Shown: piece after piece, positions 34,874-43,246 of the stretch
Numbering within the stretch: the stretch's first letter is position 1
How the letters are laid out: each line of letters starts with the position of its first letter
The notes under the pieces: generated by a model
Seen by the model: the letters and a program-made list of their open reading frames with translations, nothing else
Told to the model about the DNA's origin: nothing
The model's database searches: none
Made by a program: the position numbers and the translations under genes
Origin: Rhodoferax mekongensis
GTDB lineage: Bacteria > Pseudomonadota > Gammaproteobacteria > Burkholderiales > Burkholderiaceae_C
Direction: 5' to 3'
DNA length: 64,000 bases
NCBI RefSeq assembly: GCF_032191775.1
Contig: NZ_CP132507.1
Location: 1,637,001 to 1,701,000, forward strand

Positions 34874-35006
34874 GCATCTCCCCTGTAGTGCCGCGGTGAT
34901 GGTGGACATGGAACCGCAGCCGGAGTAAGTTAGCACAGGGCGCCGGTTTTGAATACCGGGCCGAGCCACTCCGGAAGTCTGAAAAACACGTCGTTCAGGG
35001 ATGAAG

Positions 35007-36986
35007 ATGGACTCCAATGCCTACCCACTGCCGCTAGGGCAGAGCCCGCCACCGCCGCCACAAAGCCTGCGCGCGACCCTGTGGCAGCTGCTGGGCGTGG
35101 GTGAACAGCAGATCATGCCGGCAGCGAGCCGGCGCAGCAATACGCTGATTTTCACCATCATTGGTACCCTCACTTTGCTGGCTTTTGGCATCGGCAATGT
35201 GCAGCAGCTGTCCGATGCACGCCTGTTCACTCTGGGCGTGGTTCAGTTGCTGGAGGTGGGGCTGCTGTTGGTTCCCGCCATCTTTTTGACCAGCCGGAAC
35301 GCGCCGCCGGTGGTGTCGGAAAACATGTTGGTGTTCGCGGGCTTTGTGATCTTTGCATCCAACGTCGTTTTTGGCGGGCAAACGGGTGATTCGCCTTACT
35401 GGACCTTCGTGTTTCCCTATCTCGTATTCTTTTTGCGAGGCCAGAAGACGGGCTGGGTGGTGGGTGTGGCGTATGCAGTGCTTGTGCCTTTGTTGATGTA
35501 CTACAGCTCCAACCATTGGGACTATTGGCGCTATCTTGACGAACATTGCTTCTACTACGGCATTGCCTATTTCTTCAACGTCGTCACTGCGGCGTACTTC
35601 AATCTATTGCGCAGCCGGTTTCAGGCCCATTTGTGGGATCAGGTGGCCTTCCATACCAGCGAAGTCAAACGGCACTGGGAAGCTTTGCAGCACAACGCAC
35701 TGCATGACGTACCCTCCGGCCTGTTGAACAGCCAGGGCCTGACGGCGAAGCTGGCCGACTGCCTTACGCTGAATGCCGGCCAAGTGGGCTACTTGTTGGT
35801 GGCGCATGTGCGGTTTTTCAGGGTGCCGGAGCTGGTGAGCATTGTGGGCTCGGAGAAGGTGGATGAGTCCTTGCGGCAGCTGGCTACCTTGCTGGAAAAA
35901 CACCTTGCCGGGCTCCAAGCCATGGGCCGCGTGGGCCAGGACACGTTGGCCATCGTGCTGCGCAGCCAGAAGGTGGATGCCGACGCATTGCGTCCCCTGC
36001 AGGCGATCGCGCAGCTCCGGGATACCGCCGATCTGGGGGAGTTTGCCGTGCATGTGGAGATGGCGTTCGGCGTGGCAGCCCAGCGCCTGGACGGGGACGC
36101 ATCGGCCGACGAATTGATGCGCAACGCCGGCCAGGCCCTGCTGTTTGCGATCGATAACCGGCTGGAGTACCAACTGTTTGACTCCGCTCTGCGCAGTCAT
36201 TTTGTGGACCGCAACCGCCTTTACGAAAAGCTGCGTGAGGCCGTCTTGCAAAACAGCTTGATGCTGCATTACCAACCCCAGCTGGACTTGCGCACCGGGC
36301 GGGTGGTGGGGGCAGAAGCGCTGGCGCGTTGGAGTGATGCGCAAGGCGGGATGATTCCACCGGACAAGTTCATTCCCATCATCGAATCCACGGGCTTGTT
36401 GCGCCGCTTTTCCGTCTGGACCGTGGCCCGGGCATTGGCCGACTGCAGTGCCTGGCAAACCCGTCTGCCGGGGGTCAGCGTATCCATCAACCTGTCTGCC
36501 GACGCGCTGCATGAGCCCGAAGTGCTGCAAACCGTGCAGCGCCACTTGACGAACAGCGGACTGGAGCCTCACCTGGTGATCATTGAGCTGACCGAGAGCG
36601 TGCTGCTCAAGTCCCCAGAGGACGCCCTGGCCCGCATGGCCAGCTTCATGGCTTTGGGGGTTCAGCTCTCTATCGATGATTACGGTGCCGGTTTTTCTTC
36701 ACTCACTTACCTCAAGCAATTGCCGGCGCAGGAAATGAAAATTGACAAGTCCTTCATAGACAACCTGGTGGTTGGCAGCAAAGAGCAAGCGATTGTGTTT
36801 TCGTCAATCGAACTGGGGCACGACCTGGGCCTCAAGGTGCTGGCTGAAGGCATTGAGGACGAGATGACTAGCACCCTGCTGCGCGAGGCCGGGTGCGATC
36901 TGGGGCAGGGCTGGTTGTTTTCCAAGGCCTTGCCGCTCTCGCAGTTCCAGACCTGGTCACTGGAGCGCAATGCCGGCTTGGCCTGA
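35007..36986 (+). CDS. Membrane EAL-domain c-di-GMP phosphodiesterase with degenerate GGDEF domain
   Basis: This protein of about 659 aa has five or six N-terminal helices (about 45-195), a degenerate GGDEF domain (about 230-395) and an EAL domain (about 410-655). The GGDEF signature is replaced by VGQDT in RVGQDTLAIVL, so cyclase activity is unlikely. The EAL motif is intact in VGAEALARW near residue 437, with SIDDYGAGFSSLTYLK and EGIEDE downstream, so it should hydrolyse c-di-GMP. ATG 35007 is preferred to ATG 35001 because the AGGG lies six bases before it; both give nearly the same protein. It is divergent from the GMC operon. Confidence 0.9.
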   Translation: MDSNAYPLPLGQSPPPPPQSLRATLWQLLGVGEQQIMPAASRRSNTLIFTIIGTLTLLAFGIGNVQQLSDARLFTLGVVQLLEVGLLLVPAIFLTSRNAPPVVSENMLVFAGFVIFASNVVFGGQTGDSPYWTFVFPYLVFFLRGQKTGWVVGVAYAVLVPLLMYYSSNHWDYWRYLDEHCFYYGIAYFFNVVTAAYFNLLRSRFQAHLWDQVAFHTSEVKRHWEALQHNALHDVPSGLLNSQGLTAKLADCLTLNAGQVGYLLVAHVRFFRVPELVSIVGSEKVDESLRQLATLLEKHLAGLQAMGRVGQDTLAIVLRSQKVDADALRPLQAIAQLRDTADLGEFAVHVEMAFGVAAQRLDGDASADELMRNAGQALLFAIDNRLEYQLFDSALRSHFVDRNRLYEKLREAVLQNSLMLHYQPQLDLRTGRVVGAEALARWSDAQGGMIPPDKFIPIIESTGLLRRFSVWTVARALADCSAWQTRLPGVSVSINLSADALHEPEVLQTVQRHLTNSGLEPHLVIIELTESVLLKSPEDALARMASFMALGVQLSIDDYGAGFSSLTYLKQLPAQEMKIDKSFIDNLVVGSKEQAIVFSSIELGHDLGLKVLAEGIEDEMTSTLLREAGCDLGQGWLFSKALPLSQFQTWSLERNAGLA

Positions 36987-37015
36987 GGCCTGCCAACTCT
37001 TTACTGGGCTATCGC

Positions 37016-37516
37016 ATGACATCACCCGCTTCTGAACCTGTTATCCACTGGCCCGCGCATTTCCACCCCGCGAATGTGCCGGTGCATGTGGTCAATGAGA
37101 TGTTCATTCCTGCCAGCGCAGAACACATCTGGGCCTGGCTGGTGCGCGAGCCTTTGTGGCCGACCTGGTACGCCAACTCCAAGGTCGACTGGATCCGCGA
37201 CAAAAGCCGTGACCTTACTTTGGGCGTGCAGTTCCACTGGAAGACCTTTGGCGTCAGCATCACATCCCGGGTTCAGGAGTTTGTGCCCTGTGAGCGTATC
37301 GCTTGGGACGGCACCGGCATGGGGGCGCATGTGTACCACGCTTGGCTCATCATTCCTAAAGCAGGCGGCTGCCTGGTGCGTACCGAGGAAAGCCAACATG
37401 GCTGGGGCGCCCGCTTGATGCACTTTCTGCGGCCCCACCGGATGTTCGATGGGCATGACTTGTGGCTCAAGAGCCTGTCCATTCAAAGCCAGACCGGACT
37501 TCCCCCGGAGTTGTGA
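37016..37516 (+). CDS. SRPBCC-family (START-like) protein
   Basis: This 166-aa protein has the polyketide-cyclase/SRPBCC pattern: MFIPASAEHIWAWLVREPLW, then WYANSKVDWIR and VQEFVPCERIAWDGTG. Such proteins bind a small hydrophobic ligand in a helix-grip pocket; the ligand is unknown. ATG 37016 follows the EAL gene by 29 bases and may be co-transcribed with it. No signal peptide is seen. Confidence 0.8.
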   Translation: MTSPASEPVIHWPAHFHPANVPVHVVNEMFIPASAEHIWAWLVREPLWPTWYANSKVDWIRDKSRDLTLGVQFHWKTFGVSITSRVQEFVPCERIAWDGTGMGAHVYHAWLIIPKAGGCLVRTEESQHGWGARLMHFLRPHRMFDGHDLWLKSLSIQSQTGLPPEL

Positions 37517-37520
37517 GGCC

Positions 37521-38156
37521 ATGACCATGTTGAAAAACTTGCCTTCTGCTGTCTTGTGTGCGCTGGTGGTATCGCTGCCAATGCTGGGTGCCACTGCACA
37601 AGCGCAATTGCCCAAACGGGATTTGACGGTCGAGTTGCGCCAGGTGGAAGAGGGGCGGGAAGACGGCGCCATGCGTTTGGGCACCAAGCCCGATGCGCCT
37701 TTGATGGCACCCCAGAAGATCCAGGTCCGCAATGGCGAAAAGGGTAGCCTTCGCATGAACCAGTCCGTGCCCATGCAGTGGGTGCAGTCCGCCAACAGCC
37801 AAAGCAACAGCATCAGCGCGGGTGGCACCTCGGTCAGTAGCAGCGGGGGTGGCGTCACGCAATCTGTGCAGTGGTTTGACGTGGGCCAAAGCATCACCGT
37901 GATTCCGCGCTGGCCTGGCGGCAACAAGGATGCGACGGTGGAGGTCGATGTCCAGCAAGCCGATATGGCAGTGCGCAACAACGCCGACATGCCGCGCCAG
38001 ACCCGCAACCAGCTCAGCACCACGGTAAGCACGCCTTTGGGCCAGTGGGTCACGATTGCGGCTACCGGCAACGCGCCGGCCCGTCAGGGCAACTTCAGTA
38101 GCGAGGGCAGCGCTGAGGCGCGCCGCCTGTTGCAGGTGCGGGTGCTGGCACCCTGA
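37521..38156 (+). CDS. Exported protein with secretin-like pattern, function unknown
   Basis: This 211-aa protein has a signal peptide (MTMLKNLPSAVLCALVVSLP, ending ATAQA). The mature part has an ISAGGTSVSSSGGGVTQSV stretch, then WFDVGQSITVIPRWPG, VEVDVQQADM and TVSTPLGQWVTIAATG. The pattern of beta-strands with a final LGQWVTIA resembles the end of a type II/III secretion secretin but is far too short for a pore. It is probably a periplasmic or outer-membrane protein. It starts four bases after the SRPBCC gene. An ATG at 37527 is also in frame. Confidence 0.72.
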   Translation: MTMLKNLPSAVLCALVVSLPMLGATAQAQLPKRDLTVELRQVEEGREDGAMRLGTKPDAPLMAPQKIQVRNGEKGSLRMNQSVPMQWVQSANSQSNSISAGGTSVSSSGGGVTQSVQWFDVGQSITVIPRWPGGNKDATVEVDVQQADMAVRNNADMPRQTRNQLSTTVSTPLGQWVTIAATGNAPARQGNFSSEGSAEARRLLQVRVLAP

Positions 38157-38191
38157 GTGCGTTCAGACAGGGCCCGGATGCCCGTGCCCGC

Positions 38192-38821
38192 TTAGCGTGC
38201 GAGAGGGTTGGGCGTGGGCTCCGCTACCTTGTGTAAGGTGTTGCGGTCGGTGTGGTGAAAGGGCTCGTTACGCCCCAGAATCTGCAGCACCGTGTCTTCG
38301 TCGTAGCTCCAGGTGCCATCCGCATGGAGGGTCACTTTGATGCGGAACTCCGTCGTCTTGAAGGCATGTTGCAAAAACGGCGCGGAGCAAATTCCATAGG
38401 TGTCCAGCCCGTGGGTGGCCACCAGCTCGAACTCGGTGGCATCGGCGCTGGCCTGTCCTGCCGCCATGGCCACCTGCCCGCGCGGGATGGTCAGCGTATG
38501 GATGATGGTGCCGGTGGCCGGCTCCCACAGCCAATAGCCCACCTGGTCATGGTAGGTCTTGATCTGGTCCGGCTTGGTGACATGGGTGTGGTAGCGCAGG
38601 CCGTAGAGCAGCTGCGGGCCGTTGGTTTGCGGGTCGATAGGCTGCAGCTCGATACGCTCGTGAAACGCCTGTTTCTTGGGGCCTTCGGCTTTGGGCTTCA
38701 CGTCCAGGCCCCGCATGCCTTCCCAGACGCCTGCCATGCCTCGCAGCGGGCCGAGGTTGGCCAATGTGTTCACATCAACCGGATGCGGTTCGGTGTAAAT
38801 GTCTTTGGGAAAGTCACTCAT
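38192..38821 (-). CDS. Nitrobindin-like haem-binding beta-barrel protein
   Basis: This 209-aa protein shows the FABP-like/nitrobindin domain: LGPLRGMAGVWEGMRGLDV near 23-41, YGLRYHTHV, DQVGYWLWEPATGTIIHTL and FKTTEFRIKVTLHADG. Nitrobindins bind ferric haem in a ten-strand barrel and react with NO or peroxynitrite; whether this divergent member binds haem is inferred. A candidate proximal His lies near the C-terminus (FHHTDRNTLHKV). It uses ATG 38821. Upstream lies a family A repeat, then the end of trpS on the same strand. Confidence 0.72.
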   Translation of the reverse strand: MSDFPKDIYTEPHPVDVNTLANLGPLRGMAGVWEGMRGLDVKPKAEGPKKQAFHERIELQPIDPQTNGPQLLYGLRYHTHVTKPDQIKTYHDQVGYWLWEPATGTIIHTLTIPRGQVAMAAGQASADATEFELVATHGLDTYGICSAPFLQHAFKTTEFRIKVTLHADGTWSYDEDTVLQILGRNEPFHHTDRNTLHKVAEPTPNPLAR

Positions 38822-38860
38822 GGTCTTGCTCCGTCCGGTTGGGGGTTAAATATGCTTGTA

Positions 38861-38904
38861 GCGCCCGTGGATATTGCGCGAGTAGCTATCAAAGAAATAG
38901 CAAG
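38861..38904 (-). repeat. Family A dispersed repeat, inverted copy
   Basis: The reverse complement reads TTGCTATTTCTTTGATAGCT then ACTCGCGCAATATCCACGGG then CGCTAC, the same order of blocks as other copies. It sits exactly between the trpS stop and the leader of the nitrobindin-like gene. Confidence 0.8.
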
Positions 38905-40239
38905 TCAGCCCTGTGCCTTGGCGGCCTTTTCCTTGGCGGCTTCAGCGGCTGCGGCTGCTAGTGCATCCAAGGCAGCGCTTGCGGCTGCCACGCCTGCAGC
39001 ATCCACGGGCTCCAACAAGGATTGCAGTCCGGGGAGCCCGGCAGAGCCTTCACGCTGCAACTGCGCGATGGTCTGCCCGGCGTCTTTGCCGGATGCGAAG
39101 GCCTTGCTTTGCAGCAACACCGTTCCATCTGCCGCGGCGAGCTTGAAGTAAAAATGGCCGTCTTTCTCTCGGTACTGCTTGAAGGATGCCAGCGTCACTT
39201 TGTCTGCTTTGGCCGCACCAGTCTGTGCAGCGGCACTCAGGCGGCGCAGCCCCACCGCGCTGCGCAGCTGGGTCATGAAAGGCGTGGCAATGGCGCGTGC
39301 CTTGGCTGCTCCGGCCAGCAACAGAGCCTCCACCTTTTCAGGGTGGGCCATGTAGTCCTCGTATGCCGCGCGCATGGGGGCAATTTCCTGGTCAATGCGC
39401 TCGAACAGGATGGTTTTTGCGTCGCCCCAGGCAATACCGTCGGCATACGCCTGGCGCAGCTTGGCGGTCTCTTCTTCAGAGGCAAAGGCCTGGTAGATCT
39501 GGAACAGGGCCGAGCCCTCGGTGTCTTTAGGCTCGCCGGGTGCGCGGGAATCGGTCTTGATGCCGGCAATCAGCTTCTTGAGCTGTTCGCGGCTGCTGAA
39601 CAGCGGAATGGTGTTGTCGTAGCTCTTGCTCATCTTGCGGCCGTCCAGGCCGGGCAGGGTGGCGACCGATTCTTCAATCTCGGCCTGGGGCGGCACGAAG
39701 TGCTCGCCATAGCGGTGGTTGAAGCTGGCTGCCATGTCGCGCGCCATTTCGATGTGCTGAATCTGGTCGCGCCCCACGGGCACCTTGTGCGCGTTGAACA
39801 TCAAAATGTCCGCGCCCATGAGCACCGGGTACATGAAAAGTCCGGCGCTTACATCGGCATCCGGGTCTACGCCGGCGGCGGTGTTTTTGTCCACCGAGGC
39901 CTTGTAGGCGTGGGCGCGGTTGAGCACGCCCTTGCCGGTCACGCAGGTCAGGAACCAGCAGAGTTCCGGAATCTCAGGCACATCCGACTGGCGGTAAAAG
40001 GTCACATGCGAGGGGTCTAGGCCCGCGGCCAGCCAGCTCGCGGCAATCTCCAGCGTGGAGCGCTGGATGCGCTCGGGCTCGTCGATTTTGATGAGCGCGT
40101 GGTAGTCGGCCAGAAAGTAAAAACTCTCCACGCCCGGCGCCTTGCTGTGGCGCACGGCGGGGCGGATGGAGCCCACGTAGTTGCCCAGATGCGGGGTGCC
40201 GGAGGTGGTGATGCCGGTGAGGAAGCGAACAGTACTCAT
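38905..40239 (-). CDS. trpS: Tryptophanyl-tRNA synthetase with a C-terminal YegP/DUF1508-like extension
   Basis: This 444-aa class I synthetase charges tRNA-Trp. The HIGH-type motif is PHLGN near 16-20 and KMSKS lies near 200. The catalytic and anticodon domains end near residue 340, where bacterial TrpRS usually stops. The extra 100 residues contain FKQYREKDGHFYFKLAAADG and TVLLQSKAFASGKDA (about 353-390), which look like a YegP/DUF1508 unit, and then an Ala-rich tail. ATG 40239 starts the recognisable protein; the frame is open for 39 more codons upstream. The extension may help tRNA binding, but that is a guess. Confidence 0.93.
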   Translation of the reverse strand: MSTVRFLTGITTSGTPHLGNYVGSIRPAVRHSKAPGVESFYFLADYHALIKIDEPERIQRSTLEIAASWLAAGLDPSHVTFYRQSDVPEIPELCWFLTCVTGKGVLNRAHAYKASVDKNTAAGVDPDADVSAGLFMYPVLMGADILMFNAHKVPVGRDQIQHIEMARDMAASFNHRYGEHFVPPQAEIEESVATLPGLDGRKMSKSYDNTIPLFSSREQLKKLIAGIKTDSRAPGEPKDTEGSALFQIYQAFASEEETAKLRQAYADGIAWGDAKTILFERIDQEIAPMRAAYEDYMAHPEKVEALLLAGAAKARAIATPFMTQLRSAVGLRRLSAAAQTGAAKADKVTLASFKQYREKDGHFYFKLAAADGTVLLQSKAFASGKDAGQTIAQLQREGSAGLPGLQSLLEPVDAAGVAAASAALDALAAAAAEAAKEKAAKAQG

Positions 40240-40277
40240 GGGTGCAAATCTATCAGTCGAATCTGGGGGGTGACGTT

Positions 40278-40946
40278 TCAGCGCGCCAGCATGGAAAAAG
40301 GGGTGAGCAGCAAGTCCAGCAAGCCGAAGGTCAGCGACATCACGGGCTGCATCCACACGGCGCTGAGCACACCCGCAATCACCAGTGCCATCACAATGAA
40401 GAAGCCCCAGGGCTCAATGCGCGAGAAGGTCAGTGCCTGCTTGAGCGGCAGCAGTCCGACCATGATGCGCCCGCCATCCAGCGGAGGCAAGGGGAACAGG
40501 TTGAACGCAAACATCACCACGTTGACCAGCACACCGCCTTCGCACATTTTCAGGAAGAAGGGTTCGGTCACGCCGGCACCGCTCAGCAGGTACATGCCTA
40601 TACCCCATGCCAGCGCCATGGCCAAGTTGGCACCCGGGCCTGCCAGGGCCACCCAGATCATGTCGCGCTTGGGGTTGCGTAAGTTGCCAAACCGCACGGG
40701 CACGGGCTTGGCATAGCCGAACAAAAAGGCGCCCGAGGTCGCAAAGTACAGCAGCAGCGGCATCAGGATGGTGCCTACCGGGTCTATGTGTTTGGCCGGA
40801 TTGAGAGTGATGCGCCCCAGCATGGCGGCGGTCTTGTCGCCGAAGTAGAGGGCCGCATAGCCGTGAGCCGCTTCGTGCACGGTGATGGCGAATAGCACCG
40901 GCAAGGCATAGATGGCGACAGTTTGGATCAGGTTGGCAATGTCCAC
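40278..40946 (-). CDS. Site-2 protease (M50) family membrane metalloprotease
   Basis: This 222-aa membrane protein has about six hydrophobic segments. The zinc motif is HEAAH at residues 24-28 within FAITVHEAAHGYAA, and the third ligand is in NLFPLPPLDGGRIM near 145-160. Such short Rip-type peptidases cleave membrane segments of regulators; the substrate here is unknown. The start appears to be GTG at 40944-40946. It follows the Sua5/YciO gene on the same strand with 59 bases between. Confidence 0.9.
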   Translation of the reverse strand: MDIANLIQTVAIYALPVLFAITVHEAAHGYAALYFGDKTAAMLGRITLNPAKHIDPVGTILMPLLLYFATSGAFLFGYAKPVPVRFGNLRNPKRDMIWVALAGPGANLAMALAWGIGMYLLSGAGVTEPFFLKMCEGGVLVNVVMFAFNLFPLPPLDGGRIMVGLLPLKQALTFSRIEPWGFFIVMALVIAGVLSAVWMQPVMSLTFGLLDLLLTPFSMLAR

Positions 40947-41005
40947 AGGGGAGGTTTTCTCAGTTGGTCAGGGGAGGGCGGTGAAATCAGGATACCCCGC
41001 CGGCT

Positions 41006-41629
41006 TCAGAGCCCGAGCAATGCGGGGTCTCCGCCACCTTGGCGGATTAGCTCCGGCTCATCGCCGGTCAGGTCAACGACGGTGGTGGGCTCCAGTGCAC
41101 AGGCACCTGCATCGATGACGGCCGCGATCTGGTGTTCGTAGCGTTCGCGGATGTCCTGTGCGTCGTTGAGTGGCTCGGCCTCACCTTTTGCTATCAAAGT
41201 AGTAGCTAGCAGCGCAGAGCCGTAGTGCGCCAGCAGCTCCTGGAGCACTTGGTGCTCAGGCACCCTCAGACCTATGGTCTTGCGGGAAGGGTGACTGACC
41301 CGGCGTGGCACTTCCTTGCTGGCTTCCAGAATGAAGGTGTAGGCGCCGGGGGTTGCGGCCTTGAGCAGGCGGTATTGCTTGTTGTCGACCCGTGCGTAGT
41401 TGGCCAGCTCGCTCAGGTCGCGGCACAGCAAGGTCAGGTGGTGTTTGTCGTCCACCCCGCGGATGCTGCGCAACTTGTCGGCAGCCGCCTTGTCGTCCAG
41501 GTGGCAGACCAGCGCGTAGCTGGAATCGGTGGGTACCGCCAGAATGCCGCCTTTTTCCAGCAGGGCGATGGCCTGTTTGAGCAAGCGGGGCTGGGGGTTG
41601 TCGGGGTGAACTTCGAAATACTGCGCCAT
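41006..41629 (-). CDS. Sua5/YciO/YrdC-family L-threonylcarbamoyladenylate synthase-like protein
   Basis: This 207-aa protein of the YciO branch has GGILAVPTDSSYALVCHLDD near 29-48, KLRSIRG (52-58), a LTLLCRDLSELANYA block, GAYTFILEASKEVPR and a TIGLRVPEHQVLQELL segment. YrdC proteins make threonylcarbamoyl-AMP for tRNA t6A; for the YciO branch the reaction is less certain. Within the gene (41188-41217) the plus strand carries a partial family A repeat, giving LLATTLIAKGEAE in the protein. It lies 42 bases after the PHP gene. Confidence 0.9.
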   Translation of the reverse strand: MAQYFEVHPDNPQPRLLKQAIALLEKGGILAVPTDSSYALVCHLDDKAAADKLRSIRGVDDKHHLTLLCRDLSELANYARVDNKQYRLLKAATPGAYTFILEASKEVPRRVSHPSRKTIGLRVPEHQVLQELLAHYGSALLATTLIAKGEAEPLNDAQDIRERYEHQIAAVIDAGACALEPTTVVDLTGDEPELIRQGGGDPALLGL

Positions 41630-41671
41630 GGCGGGGTGGCGGGTGAGCGCCGGTCCTCAAAGGTTGTCGGG

Positions 41672-42526
41672 TTACTGGATGCGTGTGCTCAGCAATTCCC
41701 ACACGGGGGTCAGTCCACCCGGCAAATAGGGCAGGGTGCCCAGTTCGGTGTGGCTCTCCAGCGGGCTGTGAAAATCGCTGCCGCGCGAAGCTGCCAAGCC
41801 GAATTCCCTGGCGGTGCTCGCGTAGGTCACGTATTCGGCTGCGGAATGGCTACCGGTCACGACTTCCACGCCCTGGCCGCCGTGGCCCTTGAATTCGGTG
41901 AACAAGGCGAACTCTTCATTCGGGCTGAACTTGTAGCGCGCCGGGTGCGCGATGATGGCCATGCCGCCGGCCTGGGTGATCCATTGCACGGCGTCCTTCA
42001 GGGTCGCCCAGCGGTGGGGCACATAGCCCGGTTTGCCTTCGGTCAGGTACTTGCGGAAGACTTCATTGGTGTCTTTGCAGGCTCCGGTCTCGACCAGAAA
42101 ACGTGCGAAGTGGGTGCGAGAAATCAGATCGGGGTTGCCGACAAACTTCAGGGCGCCCTCAAAGGCGTCTTTGATGCCGACTTTGGCCAGTCCGTCGGAC
42201 ATTTCCATGGCCCGTTCTTTACGCCCGCCCCGCGTGCGCCGCAGGCCCTGGCGCAAATCGTCGTTGTCAGCATCAAAGCCCAAGCCGACGATGTGCACGG
42301 TCTGATGCAAAAACGTGACCGAAATCTCCACCCCGGTGAGGTAGCGCATGCCTTGGGCGTGCGCGGCGTCACGGGCGCGTTGCAGCCCGCCGATCTCGTC
42401 GTGGTCGGTCAGGGCCCAGAGTTCCACGCCATTGGACTTGGCGCGTTCGGCCAAGGCTTCCGGGGTGAGCGTGCCATCGGACACCACAGAGTGGCAATGG
42501 AGGTCAGCGTTGAGTATGTTGGTCAC
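41672..42526 (-). CDS. PHP-domain 3',5'-nucleotide phosphatase (RNase AM/YciV type)
   Basis: This 284-aa PHP-domain protein has the metal-binding motifs DLHCHSVVSDG at 8-18, WALTDHDEIGGL near 36-47, EISVTF, IAHPARYKF and GSDFHSP near the C-terminus. Family members remove the 3' phosphate of 3',5'-bisphosphonucleosides and trim RNA 5' ends (YciV). The start is a GTG at 42524-42526 just before NILNADLHC. In E. coli yciV and yciO are also neighbours, which supports both calls. Confidence 0.9.
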   Translation of the reverse strand: MTNILNADLHCHSVVSDGTLTPEALAERAKSNGVELWALTDHDEIGGLQRARDAAHAQGMRYLTGVEISVTFLHQTVHIVGLGFDADNDDLRQGLRRTRGGRKERAMEMSDGLAKVGIKDAFEGALKFVGNPDLISRTHFARFLVETGACKDTNEVFRKYLTEGKPGYVPHRWATLKDAVQWITQAGGMAIIAHPARYKFSPNEEFALFTEFKGHGGQGVEVVTGSHSAAEYVTYASTAREFGLAASRGSDFHSPLESHTELGTLPYLPGGLTPVWELLSTRIQ

Positions 42527-42571
42527 CGCTTCATTTTAGGCGCTGCCTCCGCCTGCACTGCCGCAGGGGGC

Positions 42572-43246
42572 TTAAAACGGCACGGGCGCGGTGAATTCCA
42601 CCACCTGAGCGCTGACCGGGTGGGGGATGGACAAGGTGCGGGCATGCAGTTGCAGCCGGTCTGACAGGGCCAGGGCCTCCGGAGTGGCGTATAGCGTGTC
42701 GCCCAGCATGGGGTGGCCCAGCGCCTGCATGTGCACCCTCAGCTGGTGGGTGCGGCCGGTGACCGGCTCCAGCTCCACGCGGGAGCAGCCAATGACCTCA
42801 TCCACAGAGATGCAGCGCCAGCGGGTCAGGGCTTGCTGGCCTTCGGCATGGTTCACAGTGCGTTTGGGGCGGTTGGGCCAGTCCACCAGCAAGGGCAGGT
42901 CAATCTCCTGCCAATCGTCACTCACCGACAGCAGGCCGATCACTACTGCCTCATAGCGCTTGTCCACCAGCCGCTTCTCGAAACTTAGGTTGATGGCCCT
43001 TTGCGCATTGACACCACGTGCCATGACTACCAGGCCCGAGGTGTCCCGGTCCAGCCGGTGCACGATCAGGGCTTCCGGATAAACGTCTTGCGCGCGTTTG
43101 CTCAGGCAGTCTTGCTTGGCTTCCCCTCGGCCGGGTACGGTCAGCAGGCCGGCGGGTTTGTTGAGCACCAGCATCGCATCGTCCACGTACACCACAGGCA
43201 GCTCGGTCTGGACAGGCGGGTTGTAATGGTCGTCAGGGCTGTGCAT
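42572..43246 (-). CDS. RluA-family RNA pseudouridine synthase
   Basis: This 224-aa protein has the RluA catalytic motif HRLDRDTSG at 63-71 with Asp66 as nucleophile, KPAGLLTVPGRG near 30-41, and RTHQLRVHMQALGHPMLGD near 165-183. No S4 domain is present. It modifies uridines in 23S rRNA or tRNA; the target is undetermined. Its first 14 bases overlap the end of the histidine kinase gene. Confidence 0.92.
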   Translation of the reverse strand: MHSPDDHYNPPVQTELPVVYVDDAMLVLNKPAGLLTVPGRGEAKQDCLSKRAQDVYPEALIVHRLDRDTSGLVVMARGVNAQRAINLSFEKRLVDKRYEAVVIGLLSVSDDWQEIDLPLLVDWPNRPKRTVNHAEGQQALTRWRCISVDEVIGCSRVELEPVTGRTHQLRVHMQALGHPMLGDTLYATPEALALSDRLQLHARTLSIPHPVSAQVVEFTAPVPF

